A DNA stretch of 64,000 nucleotides from Periplaneta americana. Taxonomy: Eukaryota; Arthropoda; Insecta; Blattodea; Blattidae. The position numbers were made by a program, and so were the translations under genes. Location: positions 103,799,274 to 103,863,273 of the forward strand of contig NC_091119.1 of the NCBI RefSeq assembly GCF_040183065.1, read 5' to 3'. Every line of letters starts with the position of its first letter. The first letter of the stretch is position 1. This document shows, piece after piece, positions 1 to 8,222 of this stretch. The notes under the pieces were generated by a model that did not search any database, was not told the origin of the DNA, and saw only the letters and a list, made by a program, of their open reading frames with translations.

Positions 1-41
1 GTCGGAGAAAATCAGCATTATCATCAGATTCCATTCAGGCG

Positions 42-359
42 ATGAACTCAAAGGCAGCGGCTGCATCATCAAGTAGACGAGCAGGAATGACGTCAGCCCA
101 AGGCCAAGTCGGCAAAACTAGCAAAGCATCAAACAGCAACAGAGTTGGAGACCTTGGAGTTAGAAGGCAGAAGGGGGGAGAGAAGAATGCTGAACCATCG
201 GAAGAAGAGAGCAGTGATCGAGGAAATGAAATAAGTGCGGGGAATAGAAGGGGAAATATTGAGAGTGCAAATCGTACTAGGAGTGCGAAACGAGGGGACA
301 ATAGAGAAGAAAAAACTGTTTATAATCTCAGAAAGTGGTGTATTAGTGGGTTCAAATAA
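42..359 (+). other. Short hypothetical ORF, possibly not coding
   Basis: An ATG-initiated reading frame of 105 codons rich in Ser, Arg, Gly, Glu and Asn (low complexity, highly charged). I recognise no domain. The bases downstream (360-900) hold no continuation and no obvious splice context. It could be the basic N-terminal part of a mobile-element ORF1 or gag-like protein, or a chance ORF. No neighbour supports either reading. Low confidence that it is a gene. Confidence 0.15.
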
Positions 360-2580
360 TAGCTGGTGTAAGTTATGTAATGGATAATTCAAATTGAACT
401 GCGACATTTTTTCAGGGTTATTGAATAATAGTTTTGTTCTAATACGGTTATAAATAAAGTGTAACAAATGTGCTAGGCTGCGAGCGCGAATGTGTAGTAT
501 AAGAAGTGCTTAGTCAGTGTATTTAATAATAGGGTGAATTTTTAGGGAAATAGTCAACGAGGGTTAGGGTTCTATATTAAATACGTAAGGTTAAATGTAT
601 TATGTTATTTACAAGACGGCAGTATTTAGTTAGTTATGAGAAAAGGGGAATGAAGTTGAATGTAGGAACAGGACAAGAAATTAATATTAAGTGAAAGTGA
701 AAGGAACATGGACAGGCTTCAAGGGTCACATCACGGCTTTGTTAAAATTGTAAATAGTGTAAGTAAGGAAATGCTGGCCCGAATACAGAAATGTGAAGGG
801 CCAGCAGGACCGAGTATATTGAGAAATATACCATATACCATATCGATACCTGGAGACTTATAATTTTTCAGATTTTTTATCGAAATTTCGACTTCAGAAA
901 GTGTGGGTTCGGGTATAAATGGCTCAACAGTTTGTATTTCAATTTCGTCCTGATCATTTGTACTTTGCCTATGTATATTTCGTAGTTGCCCAAAATAGTT
1001 TTTCTATCTGTTCAGGATTGAATGAGAGTTTCATCCTTGATCACGTTTATCCTTGCCAGTACCAAATCTCAAAACCTTATTCCTTTGCTGTGGTCGTGCC
1101 AGAGAATCAGTCCCATTCCGAGGCTTATTTGAAGGTTTCGTAACAAGCTGCTTTTTACGGTGATGGGTTGTTAGCCCTTCGCCCAACCCCCCCGCTGGAG
1201 GACCACCCCTCATCGGCTGTCCGCTTATTCAATATATTCACAACTAACCTCTATATCTGGAGGCCGTCTCCTCGATCCGCAACCTGAGAACGCGACATGC
1301 CGGTAGACCTACAATACTGCAAGAAACTTGGATGATCTAATCAGTGAATTACATTTAGATCCCTGGAATTGTTTCGAAAATTCTGAAAGACTTGTAAATG
1401 CCGCCTAAAAAATTTTCGGAATGCTTGGAATGTAATTTAACACAGCTAGTGATAACCGGCGTAGATGGAGTAGGGAAAGGGACACAAGTGTTGGGGATGT
1501 GAGTTTGATTATACTTCGGTTAATTGATTATATGTGCATATATTTTTTCTTTCCATGCTCTGGGGGACAGTGCCGAAAATGCAGTACACAGTGCAGCTTT
1601 CCACATTCGACCGTGGAAACACAAAATGTATGAACTTTTTTTTTTCCGGCAGCTTATAAGTCTGTTATATAACGAGGTCACTCAGCGTCGAATGAATTGG
1701 TGGAATGGAGATGATATTGTTATGCGACCGTCAACTTAGGTCGGATGACTTGCTGAACGGATGATTACTGCGTTCGACTGCCGCTCACACTTAGGCTTAT
1801 CAGGATTTCTGACATCACCATTACACGTATAATGTAAAAGAAACTATTTTACTGAAAGAGCTGGGACTCTCAGGATATCATAGGAAAACTACATGATTAC
1901 TGAACTCAGGTTCTAGACTGAATTAGTTATGAATGAAACTATGCTCGATTTATTAAATATATACAAATATACATAACAAGTTACTTACAATAGTATATCT
2001 CTTGTCTCTGCCGACGCCATTACGACTTGGTCCTCGATCCCTGCCCGACCGTGTCACCATCCGACTGTATCCTCTCACCATCACTTTTTATGTTCTCTTA
2101 TCGGTCTCCCGAACGGGGTACCACCCACGCTATCGGACAGGTGAGATAGGCTTTAACCCCTTTTGATTATTCGTGCTTGAAGATGTCGTCTTAATCAAAC
2201 CTCTGTTACAAATAATTCGATTGATTGCAATACAGTGATAAGTCGCTTTAATGAGATTACGCGTAAGAAAAGAAATCGAACAATGCGTGATTTAATTTAA
2301 CCAATTAAAATGCATGCTTTGTTCCACTGGACCATTGCGAATAGTCCAGCAGTAATTCGTGGCGTAAGAATACATTTATCGTAGGCAGTGATTTACCGCT
2401 CGCGCGACAAAACTCTTTAACGCTGGCTAAGCATCTATTTACTTCACAAGCTGGAATTGTATTACATTTCTGCTAAAGACCATGTATTCCGCTGACACTG
2501 TTCCTGGACTGTTTCAGATTTGACACCCCACAGGAAATCATGCTACAGGGCGTTCTTATGCCCTGAGGCATAACAATGCC
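360..2580. other. Unassigned stretch, no gene seen
   Basis: About 2.2 kb with only short, composition-driven ORFs. At about 1140-1330 there is a GC-rich segment with a Pro/Ala/Gly-rich antisense ORF. It resembles a dispersed insect repeat tail that I remember but cannot verify. A 62-bp segment at 1727-1788 recurs at 28682-28743 (listed separately). Otherwise I see nothing structured. Confidence 0.5.
1727..1788 (+). repeat. 62-bp dispersed repeat, copy 1
   Basis: The segment from ACCGTCAACTTAGGTCGGAT to CTGCCGCTCAC matches 28682-28743 at all but about 4 of 62 positions, in the same orientation. Flanks on both sides differ. The second copy lies just upstream of the hAT transposase remnant, so this may be a fragment of that transposon's 5' region or of another repeat sitting there. 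Confidence 0.7.
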
Positions 2581-2784
2581 CAGGGGCGTATTTTGCGGGC
2601 TACCGGGGCTACCGGCGGTAGCCCAAGGAAATTACAAAAGAAAAAGTTTATAATATAACATAATGTAATAATTTTGTATTATTAGTTTTACCATAGTAAT
2701 TAAAATTAAAGTAATTGTTAGATATATTTTATGTAATAATAGGGTCAGCGGTAGCCCAAACCCTTTAACCAGTATACGCCACTG
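2581..2784 (+). mobile_element. 204-bp non-autonomous hAT element (MITE), copy 1
   Basis: Starts CAGGGGCGTATTTTGCGGGC and ends ACCAGTATACGCCACTG, with imperfect inverted ends of the CAGNGGCG type usual for hAT transposons. AATGCC directly repeats at 2575-2580 and 2785-2790, a shortened or decayed target duplication. It has no coding capacity. It differs from the reverse-complement copy at 58200-58403 at only two positions. Its last ~65 bp match the 3' end of the hAT transposon ending at 31213, so it is probably a deletion derivative mobilised by that family. Confidence 0.85.
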
Positions 2785-2921
2785 AATGCCCCTTCATTTC
2801 AAAAAGACGATGCCTCAATGGCACGTGCTTTTTCATTGAACTTGTTGTCTGGCCTAGTGATTGTGGATTAGATTCTGGAATACATTCACACACACAAGCA
2901 ACAGAGAGAGTTTACAGAGAG

Positions 2922-3550
2922 TGTCATATATAGAGGCATAACGAGATATGATTACCTATCTATCGAATTAATATTGTATTTAGAATTAATATTATATATT
3001 ATTAATCTGTATTATGTTCATGGAACAAGCTGAGTCTAGTTGTATCAATATCACGAGGAAATGAAGTCGCCCGCATGAGTAGTCTGTAGTGCACGTGTAT
3101 AAACAATCTTAAATCACGCACAGAGGGCCACAATAACATTAACTCTCTCATCACAAGTAAGATGGTCAGAGTAAGCAGCACTCATGTGATAAACTTAAAA
3201 GATGTTATCCATACATGCCTACTATTGGCTATTCATGACCTCATGGTTAAAAATACATCTACCCCTAATTGGATGCTAATGACCTCATGGGGAGGTAATG
3301 ACCATATGGTTCTGAATCTAATTGGCTGCCGATGACCTCATAGGGTGGAGTTTTTCATTTCCTCGGATAATATAAGCATGGAATTCATTACCAGAGGGGC
3401 CTTTTGCTACTGGGAGCTCTACAGTTGAGCTCAGTATTTGTATTTTGTATATATTATAATAAATATACTCTACAATTTCTTCGAGTCATCATTTCGGGAC
3501 TTAGGTTCCGAACGAACCCTAACATTTACAGTTTATGTGACTACACCACA
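2922..3550 (+). repeat. 5' LTR of the errantivirus-like element
   Basis: A 629-bp terminal repeat identical to 10388-11016 except at one base, beginning TGTCATATATAGAGGC and ending TGACTACACCACA. Candidate regulatory signals are a TATA-like TATAAG at 3371-3376 and a polyadenylation hexamer AATAAA at 3458-3463. This spacing suits transcription starting in the LTR and 3' processing in the downstream copy, though promoter use is inferred. Confidence 0.95.
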
Positions 3551-3560
3551 TAAACCATCT

Positions 3561-3578
3561 TGGTGGCAGCGACAGTGT
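3561..3578 (+). promoter_or_regulatory. Candidate tRNA primer-binding site
   Basis: TGGTGGCAGCGACAG begins 10 bp after the 5' LTR. TGG would pair with the CCA end of a tRNA, and the implied acceptor arm would begin GGCAGCG, which resembles tRNA-Leu. That tRNA identity is inferred from memory, not searched. Confidence 0.6.
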
Positions 3579-3874
3579 GATGATGATCGACATATTAACA
3601 ACTAATTCATCGTAGAGGATATTCTTTTCAACACTTTGCTGTTTTCATCGATCCTGGTTGTTCCACGACGAAGAAGTTACAACAGCCCTAGCTGCGAGCC
3701 GGTTGTTCCTGCTTCAGCTCTTCCTCTTCGGGGTGCCCGTCACTCATCAAGGTTTCCGGCACTTCCAGCCGTTGGCGACCCGCGTAGCAGCCTCACTGGA
3801 CGACTGCCCTGACAACTGAAGTCCGAGGATCCACGTTCGATGGGAGCGCGCCTTCGTTCAACAGTCACTAGTTA

Positions 3875-3884
3875 CTGGGTGAGT
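3875..3884 (+). promoter_or_regulatory. Candidate splice donor for env mRNA
   Basis: CTGG|GTGAGT (donor GT at 3879-3880) lies in the leader, about 100 bp upstream of the gag ATG. Joined to the acceptor ending at 8216 it would remove gag and pol and put the env ATG at 8223 near the 5' end of the mRNA. Spliced env messages are known for errantiviruses; the exact junction here is inferred. Confidence 0.5.
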
Positions 3885-3984
3885 TTTGTCTACTAGTTCC
3901 GAGGAACGTCGTCAATCCTTTATATATCTTCCTAAGATTATAGTATATTTCACAGAATACAAAGGGCCCGTTAGATCTACAACA

Positions 3985-4926
3985 ATGCCAGAACCAAATA
4001 ATTTGATACCTGAAAATGAAGAACGCATAGCACTTCTAGAAGAACAAATAGCAACTTTGTTAAGACAACGTCAAGTAACAAATGAATTCTCTATTACTGC
4101 GGCAGCTAAATTATTTGAGAAAGGTTTCTCAGGCGAACCTTCTACCTTAATTGAATTTATTGACAATGTAGAGGCAGCAGAATCACTTGTTCATGTTGAT
4201 CAAAAACCTATTTTAGTAAAATACATTTTGGCCAAAATCACTGGTAATGCTAAACGTACTTTGAACATTCGTCCATCCACTATAACGTCTTGGGCTGAAA
4301 TAAAAGAGAAACTTGAAACTCATTTTTCTGTTCAAAGAACTTTTGCTTACTATACTACTCAATTGTGTCAAGTGAAACAAAAACCCAATGAAAGCATAAC
4401 TCAATGGGGGGCTAGAGTGGAACAGTTGATTCAAGCCACAATTGATAGTACTGCCCGTTTTACAACAGAGTGGAGTAATGCAGAGAAACAAGGAGGACAG
4501 AATATTATTATTAAACTAGGTAGAAATGTATTCATAAATGGAATTTTGCATGATGCAGTAAGAGAAGCAGTTAAAATGATATCGGAGAAAATGTCATTGA
4601 AAGAGGTAATAGATAGAGCAGTCATTGAGGATTGTGACCGTAGGTCTAACGTAAAAATACAGGATAAGGGCATGAATGCCGTACAGAAACGTTTCCCACA
4701 GAACGTTCAAGGAAATAGGATTAAAAGAGAAAATGTTCACATGGTGGACATAAAGGGGTGTTATAAATGCAATAAGATAGGACATTTCGCGAGGGAATGT
4801 TCTACACCAGTATGTGACTATTGCAAACGCATAGGGCACAATACAAGGGATTGTAGATCAAATAGGGGTGGTCTACGAGGAAACCGAGGATCTTCCAGGG
4901 GAAGTAACTCAAGTCAGGGAAACTAG
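3985..4926 (+). CDS. gag: Gag polyprotein, 313 aa, two CCHC zinc knuckles
   Basis: Structural protein that would assemble the cytoplasmic core and bind genomic RNA. I take the ATG at 3985 as the start; the frame is open upstream to a TTG at 3886 but has no earlier ATG. Residues ~1-30 include a Glu/Leu/Gln-rich helical segment. The middle part matches the retrotransposon gag capsid type (conserved W and hydrophobic pattern around residues 95-130). The C-terminus carries two nucleocapsid CX2CX4HX4C knuckles at about residues 259-272 and 279-292, followed by an Arg/Gly/Ser-rich tail. The classical gypsy Gag lacks such knuckles, as I recall. The stop TAG (4924-4926) directly follows a slippery heptamer, so readthrough to protease is expected by -1 frameshifting. 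Confidence 0.9.
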   Translation: MPEPNNLIPENEERIALLEEQIATLLRQRQVTNEFSITAAAKLFEKGFSGEPSTLIEFIDNVEAAESLVHVDQKPILVKYILAKITGNAKRTLNIRPSTITSWAEIKEKLETHFSVQRTFAYYTTQLCQVKQKPNESITQWGARVEQLIQATIDSTARFTTEWSNAEKQGGQNIIIKLGRNVFINGILHDAVREAVKMISEKMSLKEVIDRAVIEDCDRRSNVKIQDKGMNAVQKRFPQNVQGNRIKRENVHMVDIKGCYKCNKIGHFARECSTPVCDYCKRIGHNTRDCRSNRGGLRGNRGSSRGSNSSQGN

Positions 4927-5426
4927 ATATCGACACACCTGAGCAGTCGAGGCTGTGTTGTTGTACTACGCAAGACTGTCAACAACAGCACGAATTTCTA
5001 ATAAAGTTAGAAAATAAGGACATAAAGGGGATATGCACTGCATTAATTGATACAGGCTCTGGTCTTTCATTCATACTAGCTGACAAAGTACATTCACATA
5101 TTTCAATTAACGTTGAACCCATGGAAGTGAAGGGGATTACGGGTAAAACTATGAATATAAAAGGATGGGTTGGTATGGAAATAGCGGGAGTTAAGACAAA
5201 ATTATATGTTATACCAAAATTACCAAATTCAAACATTCATATGATATTAGGTAGAGATTGGATAAGGCAATCCATTAATGAAAGAATTCCACAAACATAC
5301 CTAACACCTAAAATGAGTGAAACTATTATCGCATTTCCTACCCAAGAAATAGGAGACAGATATTGTCCTAAACAACAACTTAATGACAGTGTATGTCGCG
5401 GAAGGTATAGTATCTTGCACGGATAA
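4908..5426 (+). CDS. pro: Protease region, in the -1 frame from gag
   Basis: An aspartic protease that would mature the polyproteins. The frame opens at 4908, overlaps the last 19 nt of gag and closes at TAA 5424-5426. The active-site triad DTGSG is at about 5049-5063, and a conserved ILGRDW-type motif near 5248-5265 marks the flap/C-terminal core. Length (~170 codons including linker) fits the family. It has no useful ATG of its own; entry by the -1 frameshift at 4917-4923 is the natural reading. Its C-terminus overlaps the pol frame over 5353-5426, but pol is displaced by +1 relative to protease. That displacement is odd, because protease and RT are normally one continuous frame. Confidence 0.85.
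   Translation, partial: LKSGKLDIDTPEQSRLCCCTTQDCQQQHEFLIKLENKDIKGICTALIDTGSGLSFILADKVHSHISINVEPMEVKGITGKTMNIKGWVGMEIAGVKTKLYVIPKLPNSNIHMILGRDWIRQSINERIPQTYLTPKMSETIIAFPTQEIGDRYCPKQQLNDSVCRGRYSILHG
4917..4960 (+). promoter_or_regulatory. -1 ribosomal frameshift signal at the gag stop
   Basis: The heptamer G GGA AAC (4917-4923) sits in the gag frame as X XXY YYZ and is followed at once by the gag stop TAG. After a 7-9 nt spacer a hairpin can form: 4931-4940 pairs with 4950-4960 around a 9-nt loop, with one bulged C at 4953 and one G-U pair. The -1 frame is closed at 4905 and open from 4908, so a shift here enters the protease frame exactly. G GGA AAC is a known gag-pro slip site in some vertebrate retroviruses. 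Confidence 0.8.
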
Positions 5427-8067
5427 TACATTTATGGTCTCTGTAATTAACTTGTCAGAAAGTGAAGAAACCATAACGGAAGTCCCAGTATTAGAGAAAT
5501 TATTGTGCAATACTCATCTTAAACCGCTATATGGAACCGACCGACTAAAACATTTACAGCAAACTATCAGACTAGCACACGTGAAAGAAGGGAAAGAGGA
5601 ACTATTATCTTTATGTCAAGAATATAATGATATATTCAGATTGCCAGGAGATAGACTAACCGAAGTAAAAGGTTTGGCACATACTATTCCAACTCCTCAT
5701 ATTAATCCGCATAAACCTCTGACATTAAAGAATTATAGGTTACCAAAAGCCCATCAGGATGAAGTACAAAAACAAGTAGAAATTATGTTAGAACAGGACA
5801 TAATCAAACCAAGTCAAAGTCCATGGAATTTTCCACTGTTAGTAGTACCGAAGAAAATAGATGCGTCGGGGAAAAGAAAATGGCGTATCTGTGTTGACTT
5901 TAGACAATTAAATAACGAGACGATAGGGGATAGTTTCCCACTGCCAAATATTCAAGATATTTTAGATAAATTAGGAAGGGCACGATACTTTTCTGCCTTA
6001 GACTGTGCCAGTGGATATTGGCAAATTCCTTTAGCAGAGGAAGATCAGTGCAAAACAGCATTTAGTACAACTAGCGGACACTTTGAATTTAAGAGAATGC
6101 CGTTTGGATTAAAATCGGCTCCAGCCACATTCCAACGCTTCATGAATACTATTCTCTCACACATGATAGGGACACGTTGTTTTGTTTATGTAGATGATTT
6201 AATAATAGCTGGAGAAACATTAGGGGAACATCATACACGATTGCGATCTGTGTTTGACCTATTCCGACAGTATCAAGTTCAGATAGAGCCAGACAAATGC
6301 GAATTTCTGAAAGAAGAATTAAAATATTTGGGACATATTATAACCAAGGAAGGGATTAGCCCTGATAATGATAAAGTAAAAGTAATTCAAGAATTCCCTA
6401 CACCCAAGAATGCTAAAGATGTAAAGTCGTTTTTAGGACTAGCTGGATATTATCGAAAATTTATAGTGAATTTTAGTAAAATTTCCAAATCTTTAAATGA
6501 TCTGTTAAAGAAAGGTAAATCATGGCAATGGTCTGAAGAAGAAGAGAAGAGTTTTCAAAGACTGAAACGAGCACTATCGGAAGCTCCCGTTCTTCAATTT
6601 CCTGATTTTACAAAACCATTTGTATTAACTACGGATGCTAGTAACGTGGCAATAGGAGCTATCTTAAGTCAAGGAATAATTGGAAAAGATAAACCGATAG
6701 CTTATGCATCTAGGACCTTGAATGGAGCAGAATTAAATTATAGCACAACAGATAAAGAGTTATTAGCCATAATATGGGCTTGTAAACATTTTCGACCATA
6801 TTTGTTAGGGACTAAATTTACATTAGTAACCGATCATCACCCCTTAAAATGGATGATGAACATAAAAGATCCAGGTTCAAGAATATTACGATGGAGGCTT
6901 TTGTTAGAGGAATATGACTTTGAAGTCATTCACAAAGCAGGAAAGAGAAATGTGAATGCCGATTGTTTGAGTAGAATAACTTTCAATGTAGACGTAGAAA
7001 GGAAAACTTTGGAAATGGATGAGGACAGAAAATACAGAATAATGAAAGAACTTCACGAATGTCCTATTGGTGGTCATCAAGGAGTGCAAAGGACTTATGA
7101 ACGAATTAAGTTATATTGTAGTTGGCCTGATATGTTAAAAGACATTACTAACTATATTAGAAACTGTAAAACATGTCAAGTAAATAAAACACAACAGGTT
7201 ATTCCTAAGGCACCAATGCAAATAACAGACACTCCAGAAAACGTTTGGGATAAAATAGCACTAGATATTGTGGGTCCTTTAACACAATCACTGGACGGTA
7301 ATAAATATATATTAACATGTCAGGACATGTTAAGTAAATATATTATAGCAGTACCTATGATAGACATGACAGTAGAATCTGTAACTCAAGCTTTTGTAAA
7401 TAATATAATTTTACAATTTGGAATATGTCATGTAATTTTAACAGACCAAGGAAGCCAGTTCATGAGTAAGGTATTTCATGAAATATGTAAAATTCTTAAG
7501 ATTGACAAAATTCATACCAGTGCATATCACCCTGAGTCAAATGGAAGTCTCGAAAGAGCTCACAAGGTGTTGGTCGAATATTTAAGATGTTATTGTACTA
7601 AGAAACAGGATGAATGGGACAAGTGGTTGCCATTCGCAGTATTTACTTACAATACTACGCCCCATAGTAGTACGAAATATACCCCCTATGAAGTAATGTA
7701 CGGAAGGATAGCAAATATCCCAAGGAAGTTACAGAAAAAGGCAGGGATTCTGTATAACTATGATGATTTTGTTGCAACGTTTAAACAGAGAATGAGAATA
7801 ACAAGGCAAGAAGCCAGAGAGTTATTAATCCAGAGTAAGGAACATAGAGTTCAAGAATTCAATGGGAAACAAAAGGAAATAAAGATAAAAGTAGGCATGA
7901 AGGTCTACGTTAGGAAAGAAAACAGGAAAAAATTGGATTCTTTGTGGGAGGGACCATACGAAGTAATGGGTTTACAAGGAGTAAACGTGGAACTGTGTAA
8001 AATAGGTGGAACAGGTCGTAAGAGGTCTATAGTGCATATTAACAGAGTAAAAATATGTAAAGAGTAA
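5353..8067 (+). CDS. pol: Pol: reverse transcriptase, RNase H, integrase
   Basis: Replicates and integrates the element. The frame is open from 5353 (first ATG 5383) and uninterrupted for ~900 codons. Numbering from 5383: RT palm with catalytic YVDD at about 268-271; RNase H starting near the TTDAS motif at ~417; integrase with an HHCC zinc finger (about 555-598), catalytic D628, D688 and E724 with the expected 35-residue spacing between the last two, and a C-terminal GPY/F-type module near 853. All catalytic residues seen are intact. The N-terminus is in the gag frame, one base off from protease, so this copy needs either a second recoding event (+1 or -2) or carries a one-base indel in 5353-5426. 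The last ~124 bp are tandemly duplicated downstream. Confidence 0.92.
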   Translation, partial: ETDIVLNNNLMTVYVAEGIVSCTDNTFMVSVINLSESEETITEVPVLEKLLCNTHLKPLYGTDRLKHLQQTIRLAHVKEGKEELLSLCQEYNDIFRLPGDRLTEVKGLAHTIPTPHINPHKPLTLKNYRLPKAHQDEVQKQVEIMLEQDIIKPSQSPWNFPLLVVPKKIDASGKRKWRICVDFRQLNNETIGDSFPLPNIQDILDKLGRARYFSALDCASGYWQIPLAEEDQCKTAFSTTSGHFEFKRMPFGLKSAPATFQRFMNTILSHMIGTRCFVYVDDLIIAGETLGEHHTRLRSVFDLFRQYQVQIEPDKCEFLKEELKYLGHIITKEGISPDNDKVKVIQEFPTPKNAKDVKSFLGLAGYYRKFIVNFSKISKSLNDLLKKGKSWQWSEEEEKSFQRLKRALSEAPVLQFPDFTKPFVLTTDASNVAIGAILSQGIIGKDKPIAYASRTLNGAELNYSTTDKELLAIIWACKHFRPYLLGTKFTLVTDHHPLKWMMNIKDPGSRILRWRLLLEEYDFEVIHKAGKRNVNADCLSRITFNVDVERKTLEMDEDRKYRIMKELHECPIGGHQGVQRTYERIKLYCSWPDMLKDITNYIRNCKTCQVNKTQQVIPKAPMQITDTPENVWDKIALDIVGPLTQSLDGNKYILTCQDMLSKYIIAVPMIDMTVESVTQAFVNNIILQFGICHVILTDQGSQFMSKVFHEICKILKIDKIHTSAYHPESNGSLERAHKVLVEYLRCYCTKKQDEWDKWLPFAVFTYNTTPHSSTKYTPYEVMYGRIANIPRKLQKKAGILYNYDDFVATFKQRMRITRQEARELLIQSKEHRVQEFNGKQKEIKIKVGMKVYVRKENRKKLDSLWEGPYEVMGLQGVNVELCKIGGTGRKRSIVHINRVKICKE

Positions 8068-8197
8068 GATAATGGGACCATATGAAGTAAGGGGTTTACA
8101 AGGAGTAAACGTGGAACTGTGTAAAATAGGTGGAACAGGTCGTAAGAGGTCTATAGTACATATTAACAGAGTAACAATATGTAAAGAATAAGACAAT
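7950..8197 (+). repeat. 124-bp tandem duplication of the pol 3' end
   Basis: 7950-8073 and 8074-8197 are direct copies with about six differences, many more than the one LTR difference, so the duplication predates this insertion and is probably a feature of the family. 124 is not a multiple of three. Copy 2 lies after the pol stop (8065-8067) and fills the gap to env, immediately before the putative env splice acceptor. Confidence 0.9.
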
Positions 8198-8217
8198 GTT
8201 GTTTTGTTTGTTGCAGA
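8198..8217 (+). promoter_or_regulatory. Candidate splice acceptor for env mRNA
   Basis: A T/G-rich, A-poor tract ending TTTGTTGCAG (AG at 8215-8216) directly precedes the in-frame ATG at 8223. Splicing here would exclude the upstream ATG at 8196. Confidence 0.55.
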
Positions 8218-8222
8218 GCATC

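Noticed and set aside
1031..1213. Pro/Gly/Arg-rich minus-strand ORF
   Set aside because: Caused by the GC-rich block at 1140-1330; no conserved motif and low-complexity composition.
8068..8197. A separate small gene between pol and env
   Set aside because: The apparent coding is the second copy of a tandem duplication of the pol 3' end.
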